NCBI RefSeq assembly: GCF_963678635.1
Contig: NC_087064.1
Span: forward strand, 71,917,465 to 71,981,464
DNA from: Symsagittifera roscoffensis
Lineage: Eukaryota; Xenacoelomorpha; Acoela; Convolutidae
Direction: 5' to 3'
DNA: 64,000 bases
Shown here: in pieces, positions 58,001 to 64,000 of the stretch
How the letters are laid out: every line of letters starts with the position of its first letter
Numbering within the stretch: the stretch's first letter is position 1
Program-made: the position numbers and the translations under genes
Notes under the pieces: model-generated
Databases searched by the model: none
Told to the model about the DNA's origin: nothing
The model's input: the letters and a program-made list of their open reading frames with translations, nothing else

Positions 58001-61000
58001 GTAGAGTTTGGTCGAAATCATCTTGGTTAAGGATCGAACTCACGAGACAGTCGGTTGCTTCACGTGAAGTGGAAAATGCTAGTTCGGAACCTTCTATTGG
58101 ATTTCGTACACCTAGTCCCCCTCTTTTGACAGGAAGTGAATACAAAACACGATCTGAGTGTATGACACTAGAAATTCCTAGTAAGCTTGGCAAAAAGTTT
58201 TCCTCTAACATCTTCTCGAGAGGAACAAACAACTGCGACGTATCTTTGACTACACTCTGGACAAAATTCCATTCGCATTGCAGTGATCTTGTAAATCCAA
58301 CTAAAGCAGCTTGAGGTTCTTTTTCTGCCACTTTGGACAACTCGCTAAGACAATCCAACCATTCTTGGACCTTTTTTGTAGTGAAACGAATTTTGCCTTC
58401 ATCAGGGCCAATAAATCCGCCCAAATATCTTCTACCTTCAACTATTCTGATGCCGAACCTGTCAAACAATTGATGAGCTTTTTCAACAAAGTTCGGGTGA
58501 ACAACCAAATAACTTTTGCTTGGCCCGGGGTAATAGCCATACTTCGGACCTTTTTCAGTCAAAGATGACAACCATTCAACCAGGTTTTCTAGTGCGCCAA
58601 GAGCTCCCGAATCATCTGCATACCATGTTTGTAAATACTTATCTCGGTCTTTGAGTGATTCAATCAATGGCATCATTGAAACCCCATAGAATAACATCGC
58701 TAGTGGATCACCCTGTGTAGTGCCTTCACTACTGAAAAGAAGTTCTGTCGTTCCTGCAACAATTAGCGGCGCATACCCTCTATATGTGTTGAATAGAAAT
58801 CGTGAGCACCTTGGCCAAAGTATTCTAGCATTCCATAGAGCCGTTTCCCTGTTCAATGCATTGAATGCATTTAAGGCATCCATCAATAGAAGACCATGTC
58901 CGCCCTCTCCTCCACTGCGTGAACAACTCCTCCACTGCGTGTACAGCTCCTTCTATTCCTGCTTTCACACCACAAGCTAGTTGTTGAGATCCACAGGTTT
59001 CTTCGAGTTCTTTTTTGGTCGCTTCGGCCATACATTTACACATTACTCTTTGCAAACACTCACCTATGCCAATGGGTCTAACTCCGGGGCACTTGTCCAA
59101 AGCGATCAGATGACCTGACATCAATGCTCGTATTTGGTTCCATGGAATAATTTTGTTAGCTATCGTTGTGATCAGCGCTGCCACTTCGTCTCTCAAAGCC
59201 GAACTGTGTCCTCCAAATCGAAGAAATGCGTCTTTCCAGTGTCCCGAATCTGTTCCTGAAGGTCCGGCTCCACCGTGCATTGACCTCGCAAATTTTTCTA
59301 TATAAGAAGAAGTGATGGTTACTGTTTCTAACTCAGGCAAGCTGTCTACTTGTATTCTTGCTTCTTCTTTTGACTGTTTTGCTACGGGATGCTTCTCTTT
59401 CAGAATGTCAATGACTAATTTTCTTGTTTTTGTTGTGGGATCAATAACTTCGTCATTTGGATGGAGCAGACCTCCGCCAGATCTGCTTGTCAGCCAACGC
59501 ATGGCAGACCGAACTTTCCCTTCCATCATCATTCGTGCAAAAACCACTGCGGTGTGCTCGTCTTCAGATCTGTTTTTTTTCATAGGTTTCCTCGGTTGTT
59601 TTTGTGAACATCGTTTGGCTTCTTGTAGTAGAATATTGAACTTACTATTTTCCCAGTCTTCAAGTCGTCTTCCTATCAAAGCTCTCACATCACGTGTGGT
59701 TTTTATCATTGGGTCCCGCTGTAAGATTAATCGGCTGAATACAAGAAGTCGTTCTGAACATTCGTTTTGGTTCAATCGGCAGACTTCTTTCGTTAAAAGA
59801 TCAACGTATTTACGGCCAATGTTTCCCCCCGGGACTAAATACAGTTTGCCTTGGAGGTTCACACTCACATTCCATCTGTTCCTTCATTCAGTTTCTTGAA
59901 CTTCCTTAGATATGTCGAGAGACCCTCCAAAGGCGTCAAACAAACAGTTTGTGACGTTTTCTGTAATGGGTACGACAGGATAATGGTCTTGCTCACTGAG
60001 GGTCATAACACGAAGCTGTTGAGTCGCCCCAGTATGTTGTTCTTCATTTTCTATTTTGTCTACGGTTTCGTTGTATGAATCCTCTTGTTCATCGTCACTA
60101 ACTCTCTGCGACGCTGCAACGGTGTCCTCTTTTGGATTTTCTTCCGAGTGATCACGAAAACCAAAATAAGACGGCGGTCTTATCGCTCTGTCGCTTCTCC
60201 TCATCATTTCGTGTCGGGGTTGGCAAACTCCTCAATAGTTGCAATAGTTGCAATAGTTGCAATAGTTGCAATAGTTGCAATAGTTGCAATAGTTGCAATA
60301 GTTGCAATAGTTGCAATAGTTGCAATAGTTGCAATAGTTGCAATAGTTGCAATAGTTGCAATAGTTGCGATAGTTGCTATTGTTGCAATAGTTGCAATAG
60401 TTGCAATAGTTGCGATAGTTGCTATTGTTGCAATAGTTGCAATAGTTGCAATAGTTGCAATTGTTGCTATAGTTGCAATTGTTGCAATAGTAGTTGTTGT
60501 TTTTTTTCTTTTCTTGTTTAACAAGACACGTGCTAAGTTTTTTGCCGTCAATATATGATTGATTAGTTAAGAATATTTTATAGAATTAGAGAATTATATT
60601 TATAACTAATTATAAATTCTAGTTTAAAACTGGTTCCAGTTGTAATGAGAAAATATTTTTGTTTTCAAAAAAATGCCGAAAGGGTCCATTCTGTGGTTTT
60701 ATCGAGGAAAAGCATAAGCAATTTTTTCCCAGATTTCGCTGTTACAAACAATTATCTGTTTTTTAATTGAGATTGAGTTGGTGTTTCTGAATCGTAACTT
60801 TTGCAGTTTCGTTTTTTAAGATGTGACTTACAAGTCTAGATTTTCAGTTTGACAGGTATAAAAATTGGTTTTCGAAGCGTTCACTGACAGTGATAGTTTT
60901 TAGCGTGATACCAAAACCTCTTTAGCGTAAAAAATTGAATTTAACAAAATTTATAAGCCCAAGAGTAGTTGTTTTCTTATTTGGTTATGTGTTTTTGATT

Positions 61001-62698
61001 GGTTAGAGTAGAAGAATGTGACTGGCTCGTAACTAGATTTAACAGCTTTACTATTAACTTTTTAATTCTATTTGAAGTACGCTTTCGCGTAGTTGTTGAT
61101 AACTATAGTTAATCATTTCTATTTACAAAGGAAACATGATGCTTAGTTAGAGCCTTTTTCCTTTGATTAGGAAAATATTTCATCATGACCATAGCGATGG
61201 TGTCTATGTCCCTGGTGCTGACTGTGGGTGTGTTGAACCTGCACCACCCCAACAGTAATGTCACCACCCTCCCCAAATGGGCCAAGAGACTCTTCTTCGA
61301 CATATTGGCCCCCCTTCTCCTATTGGGAAAGTACAAAGAGTACCTGGACGACGAGGACTCGGAAATCAACCGAGAGATGAACGACCAGTTCCAGGTACTC
61401 ATCTCTTTATCTATCCCCCCACCCCTTGGCAAAGGGCGGGGGAGAACCGTTACTAGGTACAAAATTAACCTAGGTTTATCCGCTGAATTAGTTCATTATA
61501 GGGGTTGCAGTTAGTTACTAGGTACCATAGGGTGAGGAAATAGTTAAAGATATCCCCGAGTATTTTTTTAAACTCTTTTGATAATCTTTACTAGCTTTTC
61601 TCTACTTTCATTTAGAAATTTTTGGTAATCACTTGTACATTTTTTTCCCCAAAATTTTTTTGCAAACCAAAAGATTTTGGTTCAATAATTTTTTTAAATT
61701 GGAGCCTGGAAAGTTTAATCCATCAAGATAAAAATATATCGGCGATGCCTCGCGAAAAAAGTAGATTCACCCCTGGTTGGGATCGCCACGAAATTATATT
61801 TACTATTTTTGACTAATGGCTGAAAAGCTGCACGTGCTGAGGGGAGGGGGAGCGGTGCCGAAAAAACGCAATTTTTTGGTCAAAATTTTCCAAAAAGTGC
61901 CTGAAAACGTCTTTTTTGGCCTGTTTTTTGAAAATTTTACCTGCGGAAAGTTTTTGACAAAATAGTGTCCTTATAGTATTTTCGGAGAGCTCGGAAAATC
62001 AAATTGATCGACCTATGAAAAAAGGCCCGCAAAATTTTCAAAATTTTTTTGAAAAACTGCCCCCCCCTAGAAACATTTCTGCGCACACCATTGCTGAAAA
62101 GTACTCATAAATAAAAAATGTTCACTAAAAGATTCAGAAAAATTTAGCTCCATCCTCGCAAGATGCTCAAACTGAATTGTGGACACTTAATTGAGGTTAA
62201 TTTCAGAGCGAAGCACTTGAGAAGAAAGTGTTTAAAGAGAGCAATTACTGGAACGGAACAGCTTCTTCGCCTCCTGTGAGCCCCAACAACGCCTCACAAA
62301 ATGAAGCAAGTCACAGCAACAGCAAAAACTTACCATATAGACTTTACCAACAAGACAAAAGTAAAGACAGAAAAATGATGGGAAAACGCGATTCAATTAA
62401 GACCAAGAACCCATTTATCCAAAGAAGGTCAACTCTTCATACTATGCTCTACCAAGGCATGTTCATGGGCTCACCGTCAGTTAGCGAGAACTTAGTAAAC
62501 AATAACCTGACAACGTCGGGTTTCTCAAACGAGGAGTCGCGAAACTCGAGAGCCGATATCGGAGACAGCGAAGCGAACGAACAAACAGTTAACATGCGTC
62601 TGGACAGAATCGAAGACATCTTGCTTTACTTGGCTTGTAGATTGAGGAACCAGGAGATCATGGAGAACGTCAAGCAAGAGTGGCGATTTTTGGCCGAG
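52009..62698 (+). CDS. Cys-loop (nicotinic acetylcholine receptor-like) subunit gene, 3' end beyond the window
   Basis: Exons at 52009-52069, 52930-52974, 53200-53312, 53890-54096, 54277-54495, 55224-55420, 61171-61394 and 62207-62698 encode in order a signal peptide, parts of the ligand-binding domain, the 13-residue Cys loop, M1, M2, M3 and the M3-M4 loop. Junctions from 53890 onward agree in phase. M2 begins with Gly-Glu-Lys, as in cation-selective receptors, so the product is a likely subunit of a cation channel in the cell membrane. No vicinal Cys pair is seen in loop C, so it is not alpha-type. The first part of the ligand-binding domain is missing, perhaps in the N gap at 52529. The exons at 52930 and 53200 may belong to a different paralog (see findings). 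M4 was not found before 64000. Confidence 0.88.
52070..52528 (+). other. Intron before the assembly gap
   Basis: No further receptor exon is recognised. The frame at 52196-52435 lacks any family motif. Confidence 0.5.
52529..52728. other. Assembly gap (200 N)
   Basis: Exactly 200 N, so probably a fixed placeholder of unknown true length. The missing exon for the start of the ligand-binding domain would be expected about here. Confidence 0.99.
52930..52974 (+). CDS. Receptor 45-bp exon
   Basis: Acceptor TTTTTGTGTCCAG and donor GCA|GTAAGT bound DVKNEMAKWLLWERA, phase 0 at both ends. A 45-bp exon encoding exactly this stretch (N-x6-W at the same spacing) is conserved in nicotinic receptor genes of other animals. 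Confidence 0.8.
53200..53312 (+). pseudogene. Receptor loop D/A exon with broken frame
   Basis: Acceptor GTTGTGTAG precedes EWYDQYLVWDPKNFSG, which continues the 45-bp exon in frame (W-x-D-x-x-L-x-W-x-P, as in nicotinic subunits). From about 53243 the homology moves to another frame, giving EEIRLHPRQIWLPDIVVFNQ, and ends at CAG|GTTATT. The unshifted frame hits TAG at 53299. Two surplus G residues near 53241-53255 (in GGG and TGG) would account for the change. This is either a real lesion or a sequence error. The family has exactly 20 residues from the Trp of WDP to the Trp of IW, which fits only if both G are extra. Confidence 0.7.
53445..53860. mobile_element. hAT MITE copy, one end intact
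   Basis: Inverted relative to 9640-10020. Blocks GGGGAGCGCGCGGCGAAACG, CCGACCCAAAGGGTTTTCCC, AAAGGCGCCTTCGGCACC, CAATTCGGTCGACCTC and CTCGAGAAAATCCTAGATCC, ending CGCCCCTG at 53860. The other end is truncated. It lies between two receptor exons, 30 bp before the next acceptor. Confidence 0.85.
53890..54096 (+). CDS. Receptor exon: loops A-E and first half of the Cys loop
   Basis: Ends FYSPEVRTTFCPIDV at donor CAA|GTGAGT (54096/54097, phase 2). The best start is after CTACCAG at 53889, giving KMSSNQLSGTNVLWSPVFLM and then GVRRYTNDFSVYNFERNTDT. A later acceptor at 53958 keeps the same phase and would start at RYTNDFSV. With the earlier start the exon holds its own V-L-W-S-P stretch, the counterpart of IWLPDIVVFN in the preceding exon. 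Confidence 0.85.
54277..54495 (+). CDS. Receptor exon: rest of Cys loop to start of M1
   Basis: Joins in phase to complete CPIDVKYFPYDTQNC, the Cys-x13-Cys loop with the usual F-P-x-D. It continues SIVVGSWTY, RNGEWDVYE and FQELHFSIIIS, and ends at CCAG|GTTGAG. The loop C region (GAKIHTMTYSEGSFQEL) has no adjacent Cys pair, so the subunit is non-alpha by definition. The intron before it is only 180 bp. Confidence 0.92.
54496..55223 (+). other. Receptor intron
   Basis: 728 bp. It contains A/T-rich TTAAGGTAAA-like repeats at about 54540-54660. The frame at 54688-54954 has no motif. Confidence 0.6.
55224..55420 (+). CDS. Receptor exon: M1 and pore-lining M2
   Basis: Reads RKPLYYEFNLMLPTGMISGI (start of M1), LLDFLLPCESGEK, then M2 ISLAITVLLSLCVNMLFVSN and LMPATS. 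Glu at -1' in GEK and Leu at 9' are the cation-channel pattern; position 20' is Asn instead of the more usual acidic residue. Acceptor TTACTTCAG, donor TTAG|GTGTGA, out-phase 1. Confidence 0.94.
55767..55933 (+). repeat. About 170-bp direct repeat, copy 1
   Basis: TTTATTCAAATTGCTCTGGT through TTAGTTATGGAATATGATTG and ATTTTATAGAATTAGAGAAT to AACTGGTTCCA. It aligns with 56836-56928 joined to 60551-60637. The pair flank about 900 bp, like the terminal repeats of a small non-autonomous retroelement, but that class is not proven. Confidence 0.75.
56836..56928 (+). repeat. Direct repeat copy 2, left part
   Basis: TTTATTCGAATTGCTCTAGT through GTTAGTTATGGAATATGAT. It is cut by the LINE; the rest continues at 60551. 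Confidence 0.75.
57136..57453 (-). pseudogene. LINE C-terminal end of the endonuclease region
   Basis: 105 aa. EIEKKNKYG supplies the Lys/Tyr part that follows the endonuclease core, then SFTPLVNSIDGVLAPE, FFLKRLADGLA and CIKDTRSRW. The frame is -1 to the preceding one; the two overlap by ATGA at 57450-57453, a by-product of the frame change. Confidence 0.8.
57450..58886 (-). pseudogene. LINE reverse transcriptase (second half) and endonuclease core
   Basis: 478 aa, with no true ATG at its start. The first acid of RT lies in LLLMDALNAFN, then EGTTQGDPLAMLFYG and the catalytic WYADDSGALG. Thumb-like sequence follows. Near the end CDGCQLDFDLQHALSC gives the Cys-x2-Cys...His-x4-Cys motif, then LRHNEIRD, EPVV, LIADLSARG and SFDIRVTD. 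This is the PD-(D/E)xK-type order of R2-like endonucleases, continued in the next frame. Confidence 0.88.
58825..59883 (-). pseudogene. LINE N-terminal domain and first half of reverse transcriptase
   Basis: After the in-frame TGA at 59884-59886 the frame resumes as RWNVSVNLQGKLYLVPGG. It runs through HGGAGPSGTDSGHWKDAF, DKCPGVRPIGIGECLQRVMC (an RT fingers motif) and GVKAGIEGAVHAVEE to 58825. The correct frame changes near 58890-58945, where a 15-bp sequence is repeated 20 bp apart (58907-58921 and 58927-58941). Confidence 0.85.
59884..60207 (-). pseudogene. LINE N-terminal segment before the stop
   Basis: 107 aa from ATG at 60207, acidic and polar (DDEQEDSYNETVDKIENEE), with CLFDAFGGSLD before the TGA at 59886-59884. 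It is in the same frame as the next segment, so both were one protein. Confidence 0.75.
60233..60490. repeat. 9-bp satellite, about 29 units
   Basis: Units of TTGCAATAG, mostly perfect. Variants TTGCGATAG and TTGCTATTG are themselves repeated near 60361-60475. It lies inside the LINE target duplication, so it belongs to the 5' end of this LINE copy (or arose there). All frames are open because the unit has no stop. Confidence 0.97.
60551..60637 (+). repeat. Direct repeat copy 2, right part
   Basis: ATATATGATTGATTAGTTAA through ATTTTATAGAATTAGAGAAT to AACTGGTTCCA. It completes the copy cut by the LINE. Confidence 0.75.
61171..61394 (+). CDS. Receptor exon: M3 and start of the cytoplasmic loop
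   Basis: Acceptor TTTGATTAG. It joins in phase 1 to give PILGKYFIMTIAMVSMSLVL, then TVGVLNLHHPNSNVTTLPKW, AKRLFFDILAPLLLLGKY and a charged tail to NDQFQ|GTACTC. The M3 sequence, HHPN and P-K-W are the usual nicotinic receptor pattern. Confidence 0.94.
61440..61555 (+). repeat. Short dispersed repeat, copy 3
   Basis: GTTACTAGGTACAAAATTA, TTAGTTCATTATAGGGGTTG and AGTTACTAGGTACCATAGGG, then AAATAGTTAAAG. It is related to copies at 16425 and, inverted, 10380. It lies in a receptor intron. Confidence 0.65.
61835..62085. mobile_element. Degenerate hAT MITE copy
   Basis: GAGCGGTGCCGAAAAAACGC, TTTTTGGTCAAAATTTTCC, CGGAGAGCTCGGAAAATC and a C-run, in the same orientation as 53445-53860. Termini are lost. 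It lies in a receptor intron. Confidence 0.75.
62207..62698 (+). CDS. Receptor exon: M3-M4 cytoplasmic loop and amphipathic MA helix
   Basis: Acceptor TTAATTTCAG; phase 0 in and out (164 codons). A variable polar loop (SSPPVSPNNASQ, KTKNPFIQRRS) leads to the MA helix, RLDRIEDILLYLACRLRNQE and VKQEWRFLAE, then GAG|GTAATG. The Val-Lys-x-x-Trp-x-Phe pattern directly before M4 is typical of nicotinic subunits. Confidence 0.93.
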
Positions 62699-63271
62699 GT
62701 AATGTTATCGGGTTTGAATGAGTTAATAACTTTTTTCAGGTTAGTTCTGTCAATGTTTTAAGCGCAAGCTTAACAAATTGCTCGCTTCTGTTCAGAAAAA
62801 CATGAAGCTAACTGCCCATTCTCGCTCTAATTCGGTTGTAGTGAGATTGTTAAAAGGTGCTGTGTTGCTTGATTCTAAAAGATAAACCGAGCACTTTCGG
62901 TTTGTCGGAATTTCGCAGACTTTGTTGCAGTTTCACAAGAAAAAATCACTTAAAGAAAGAAAATAAATTGATTAAAGAAAAGAATCTCTAAAAAAATGTG
63001 ATCAGTATCCAAAAAATTCTTCTTATAGTAGGAGTGAGCACCTTATTGTTCCGACCCTTCTAGTTTTTCTATTTTTTGTTTTCCACGAAAAATCAGGTGC
63101 CAAAAACATTCGTCGGAAGCGGCCGAGTGATATATCATATAAAGGTCCTTGCAGTCGAACAACCCTAGTAAAATTTTCCAAAAAACCTCCGGGTTTTAGA
63201 GAAAAAATGGTCTATTTTTGAGCATATAAAATGAGCGAGCAGGCTTATAAAATGCAAAAAAGGCGTAAAAA
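62699..63271 (+). other. Start of the last receptor intron seen
   Basis: No M4 exon is recognised here. Nothing else stands out. Confidence 0.5.
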
Positions 63272-63500
63272 CATGGGCGGATCTGGGATTTTCTCGAGGA
63301 GGGGGGGGGGGGGGGGGATTTTCAAGAAATTTTCGAAAATTTTGTCGACTTTTTTTTGGTCGACTGTATTGATTTTCCGAGATCTCCCAAAGCACTAAAC
63401 AGAATCTGTCTTAGCCAAACAAAAAAGGCGTTTTTGAGCACTTTTTGGAAAATTTTGACCAAAAAATCGCGTTTTTTCGGCAACCGCTTCCCCCTCATAA
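63272..63500. mobile_element. hAT MITE left part, with a long G run
   Basis: Begins CATGGGCGGATCTGGGATTT, then CTCGAGGAGG and a run of 17-18 G, then GTCGACTTTTTTTTGGTCGA and ATTGATTTTCCGAGATCTCC, matching the left part of 9640-10020. It ends about where the right half would begin. Confidence 0.8.
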
Positions 63501-64000
63501 AGCTTCTTTCTTTTTTTCTATTTTATTTTTGTTTTTTGAATAACTTTTTGATGAAAACCGTAGTCAGAATAGCATACACTACTCTTACTATCGAAAGTAC
63601 ATTTTTTCTAGGCTTTCGTTCAGGTCCGCTGACAGCAGAACGCGCAAAAAACATAACAATGTGCAATAAAAAAATATGTTTTTGTTGAAGTCAGAACTTT
63701 CTGTGCTAAGAACTTTCTGTGAGAACTTTCTGAACTTTCTGTGGATATCCTTGAGTTTTTTGTTGTTGTTTGTTCACACCCAAGGCAGCAAAATCATAAT
63801 GTGACTTATCATAATTTTAAAAAGTTTATTTTATCCAATCAAAAAAAGAACACTAAATTTCACGAATATATATAACTTGTTTCAAAGTTTACAGATAGTT
63901 TAGAAACAGACATTTTTACATTTTTTGACAAAGACAGTAGATCGTATTATTGCTCAAAGACATGATTTGAGAGAACTTAAATGTTTTGCGTGATAATTTT
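63501..64000. other. Non-coding right edge
   Basis: A small direct repeat, GAACTTTCTGTG, recurs three to four times at 63690-63745. No gene or exon is recognised. Confidence 0.5.

Larger units (their letters stand above)
56929..60550 (-). mobile_element. Non-LTR retrotransposon with restriction-like endonuclease, antisense in the receptor intron
   Basis: The minus-strand insertion is about 3.6 kb, flanked by a perfect 13-bp duplication, ATATATGATTGAT (56916-56928 and 60551-60563). The flanks join into a second copy of the direct repeat at 55767, so both ends are well fixed. Coding order is N-terminal part, reverse transcriptase, then a Cys-Cys-His-Cys motif and R2-type endonuclease; no AP endonuclease is seen. 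The 3' end has no poly-A (it ends CTTACCGTT). Three lesions (TGA at 59886, a frame change near 58890-58945, a frame change at 57450) make it inactive. Its class is R2/NeSL/Hero-like in the broad sense; the exact clade is not decided. Confidence 0.88.
55421..61170 (+). other. 5.75-kb receptor intron with nested repeats
   Basis: The M2-M3 intron holds a pair of diverged direct repeats (55767-55933, and a second copy split by the LINE), then an antisense LINE (56929-60550). The first segment (55500-56830) has T/G-rich sequence with CTCTGGTGCTGAG-type motifs and no supported gene. Confidence 0.85.

Noticed and set aside
60204-60551. A 115-aa Thr-Ile-Ala repeat frame overlapping the LINE N-terminal ATG by ATGA, as for stop-restart translation
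   Set aside because: The frame has no ATG (it opens with TTG and contains no Met), and a stop-free 9-bp repeat keeps all frames open by construction.
60085-60558. Plus-strand frames of Val-Ala-Ile and Asn-Ser-Cys repeats
   Set aside because: Readings of the same 9-bp satellite; no flanking gene or splice sites.

Overview
The window is AT-rich eukaryotic DNA from an invertebrate metazoan. Evidence is GT-AG introns, a multi-exon Cys-loop (nicotinic-type) receptor gene, a KCTD-type BTB exon, and a large load of LTR, LINE and DNA transposons. I cannot name the species: nothing here separates, for example, tunicate, cnidarian, mollusc or flatworm. One 200-base run of N (52529-52728) marks an assembly gap.

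Layout. 1-2257: sparse, with a weak two-exon minus-strand candidate at the left edge and a short plus-strand reading frame split by a transposon. 2258-9444: a full-length, very young Ty3/gypsy-type LTR retrotransposon on the minus strand, with identical 259-bp LTRs, a 5-bp target duplication, a primer site fitting tRNA-Ser, and gag-pol in two long frames meeting in a nine-A run inside RNase H. 9640-10020: a complete hAT-type MITE with an 8-bp target duplication; at least seven broken relatives follow. 15821-16274: first coding exon of a KCTD8/12/16-like gene (minus). 16.5-29 kb: mostly non-coding, with a dead LINE fragment (about 22.7-23.5 kb) and a dead DDE transposase (about 28.1-28.95 kb). 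29.25-33.66 kb: a three-copy tandem array of about 1.39-kb units, each half GC-rich 'GTCGCGCC' sequence and half AT-rich. 35860-41659: a decayed gypsy element with about 200-bp LTRs. 42986-46088: a recent tandem segmental duplication. 47.1-48.0 kb: an old dispersed repeat with a TAA-flanked MITE inserted in it.

From about 52.0 kb to beyond 62.7 kb, plus-strand exons of a nicotinic-receptor-like subunit can be followed: signal peptide, a 45-bp exon, extracellular domain, Cys loop, M1-M2, M3, and the M3-M4 loop with its amphipathic helix. M4 lies outside the window. The 5' part looks composite: the exon at 53200 has a disrupted frame, and the exon at 53890 seems to repeat the same stretch of the fold, so two paralogous fragments may be joined. 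The 5.75-kb intron between M2 and M3 carries an antisense non-LTR retrotransposon (56929-60550) with an R2-type restriction-like endonuclease. It has a 13-bp target duplication, three inactivating lesions and a 9-bp satellite at its 5' end.

No operons, CRISPR arrays or tRNA/rRNA genes were recognised. The host genes appear unrelated; the main story is successive transposon insertion, with several dated by nesting.
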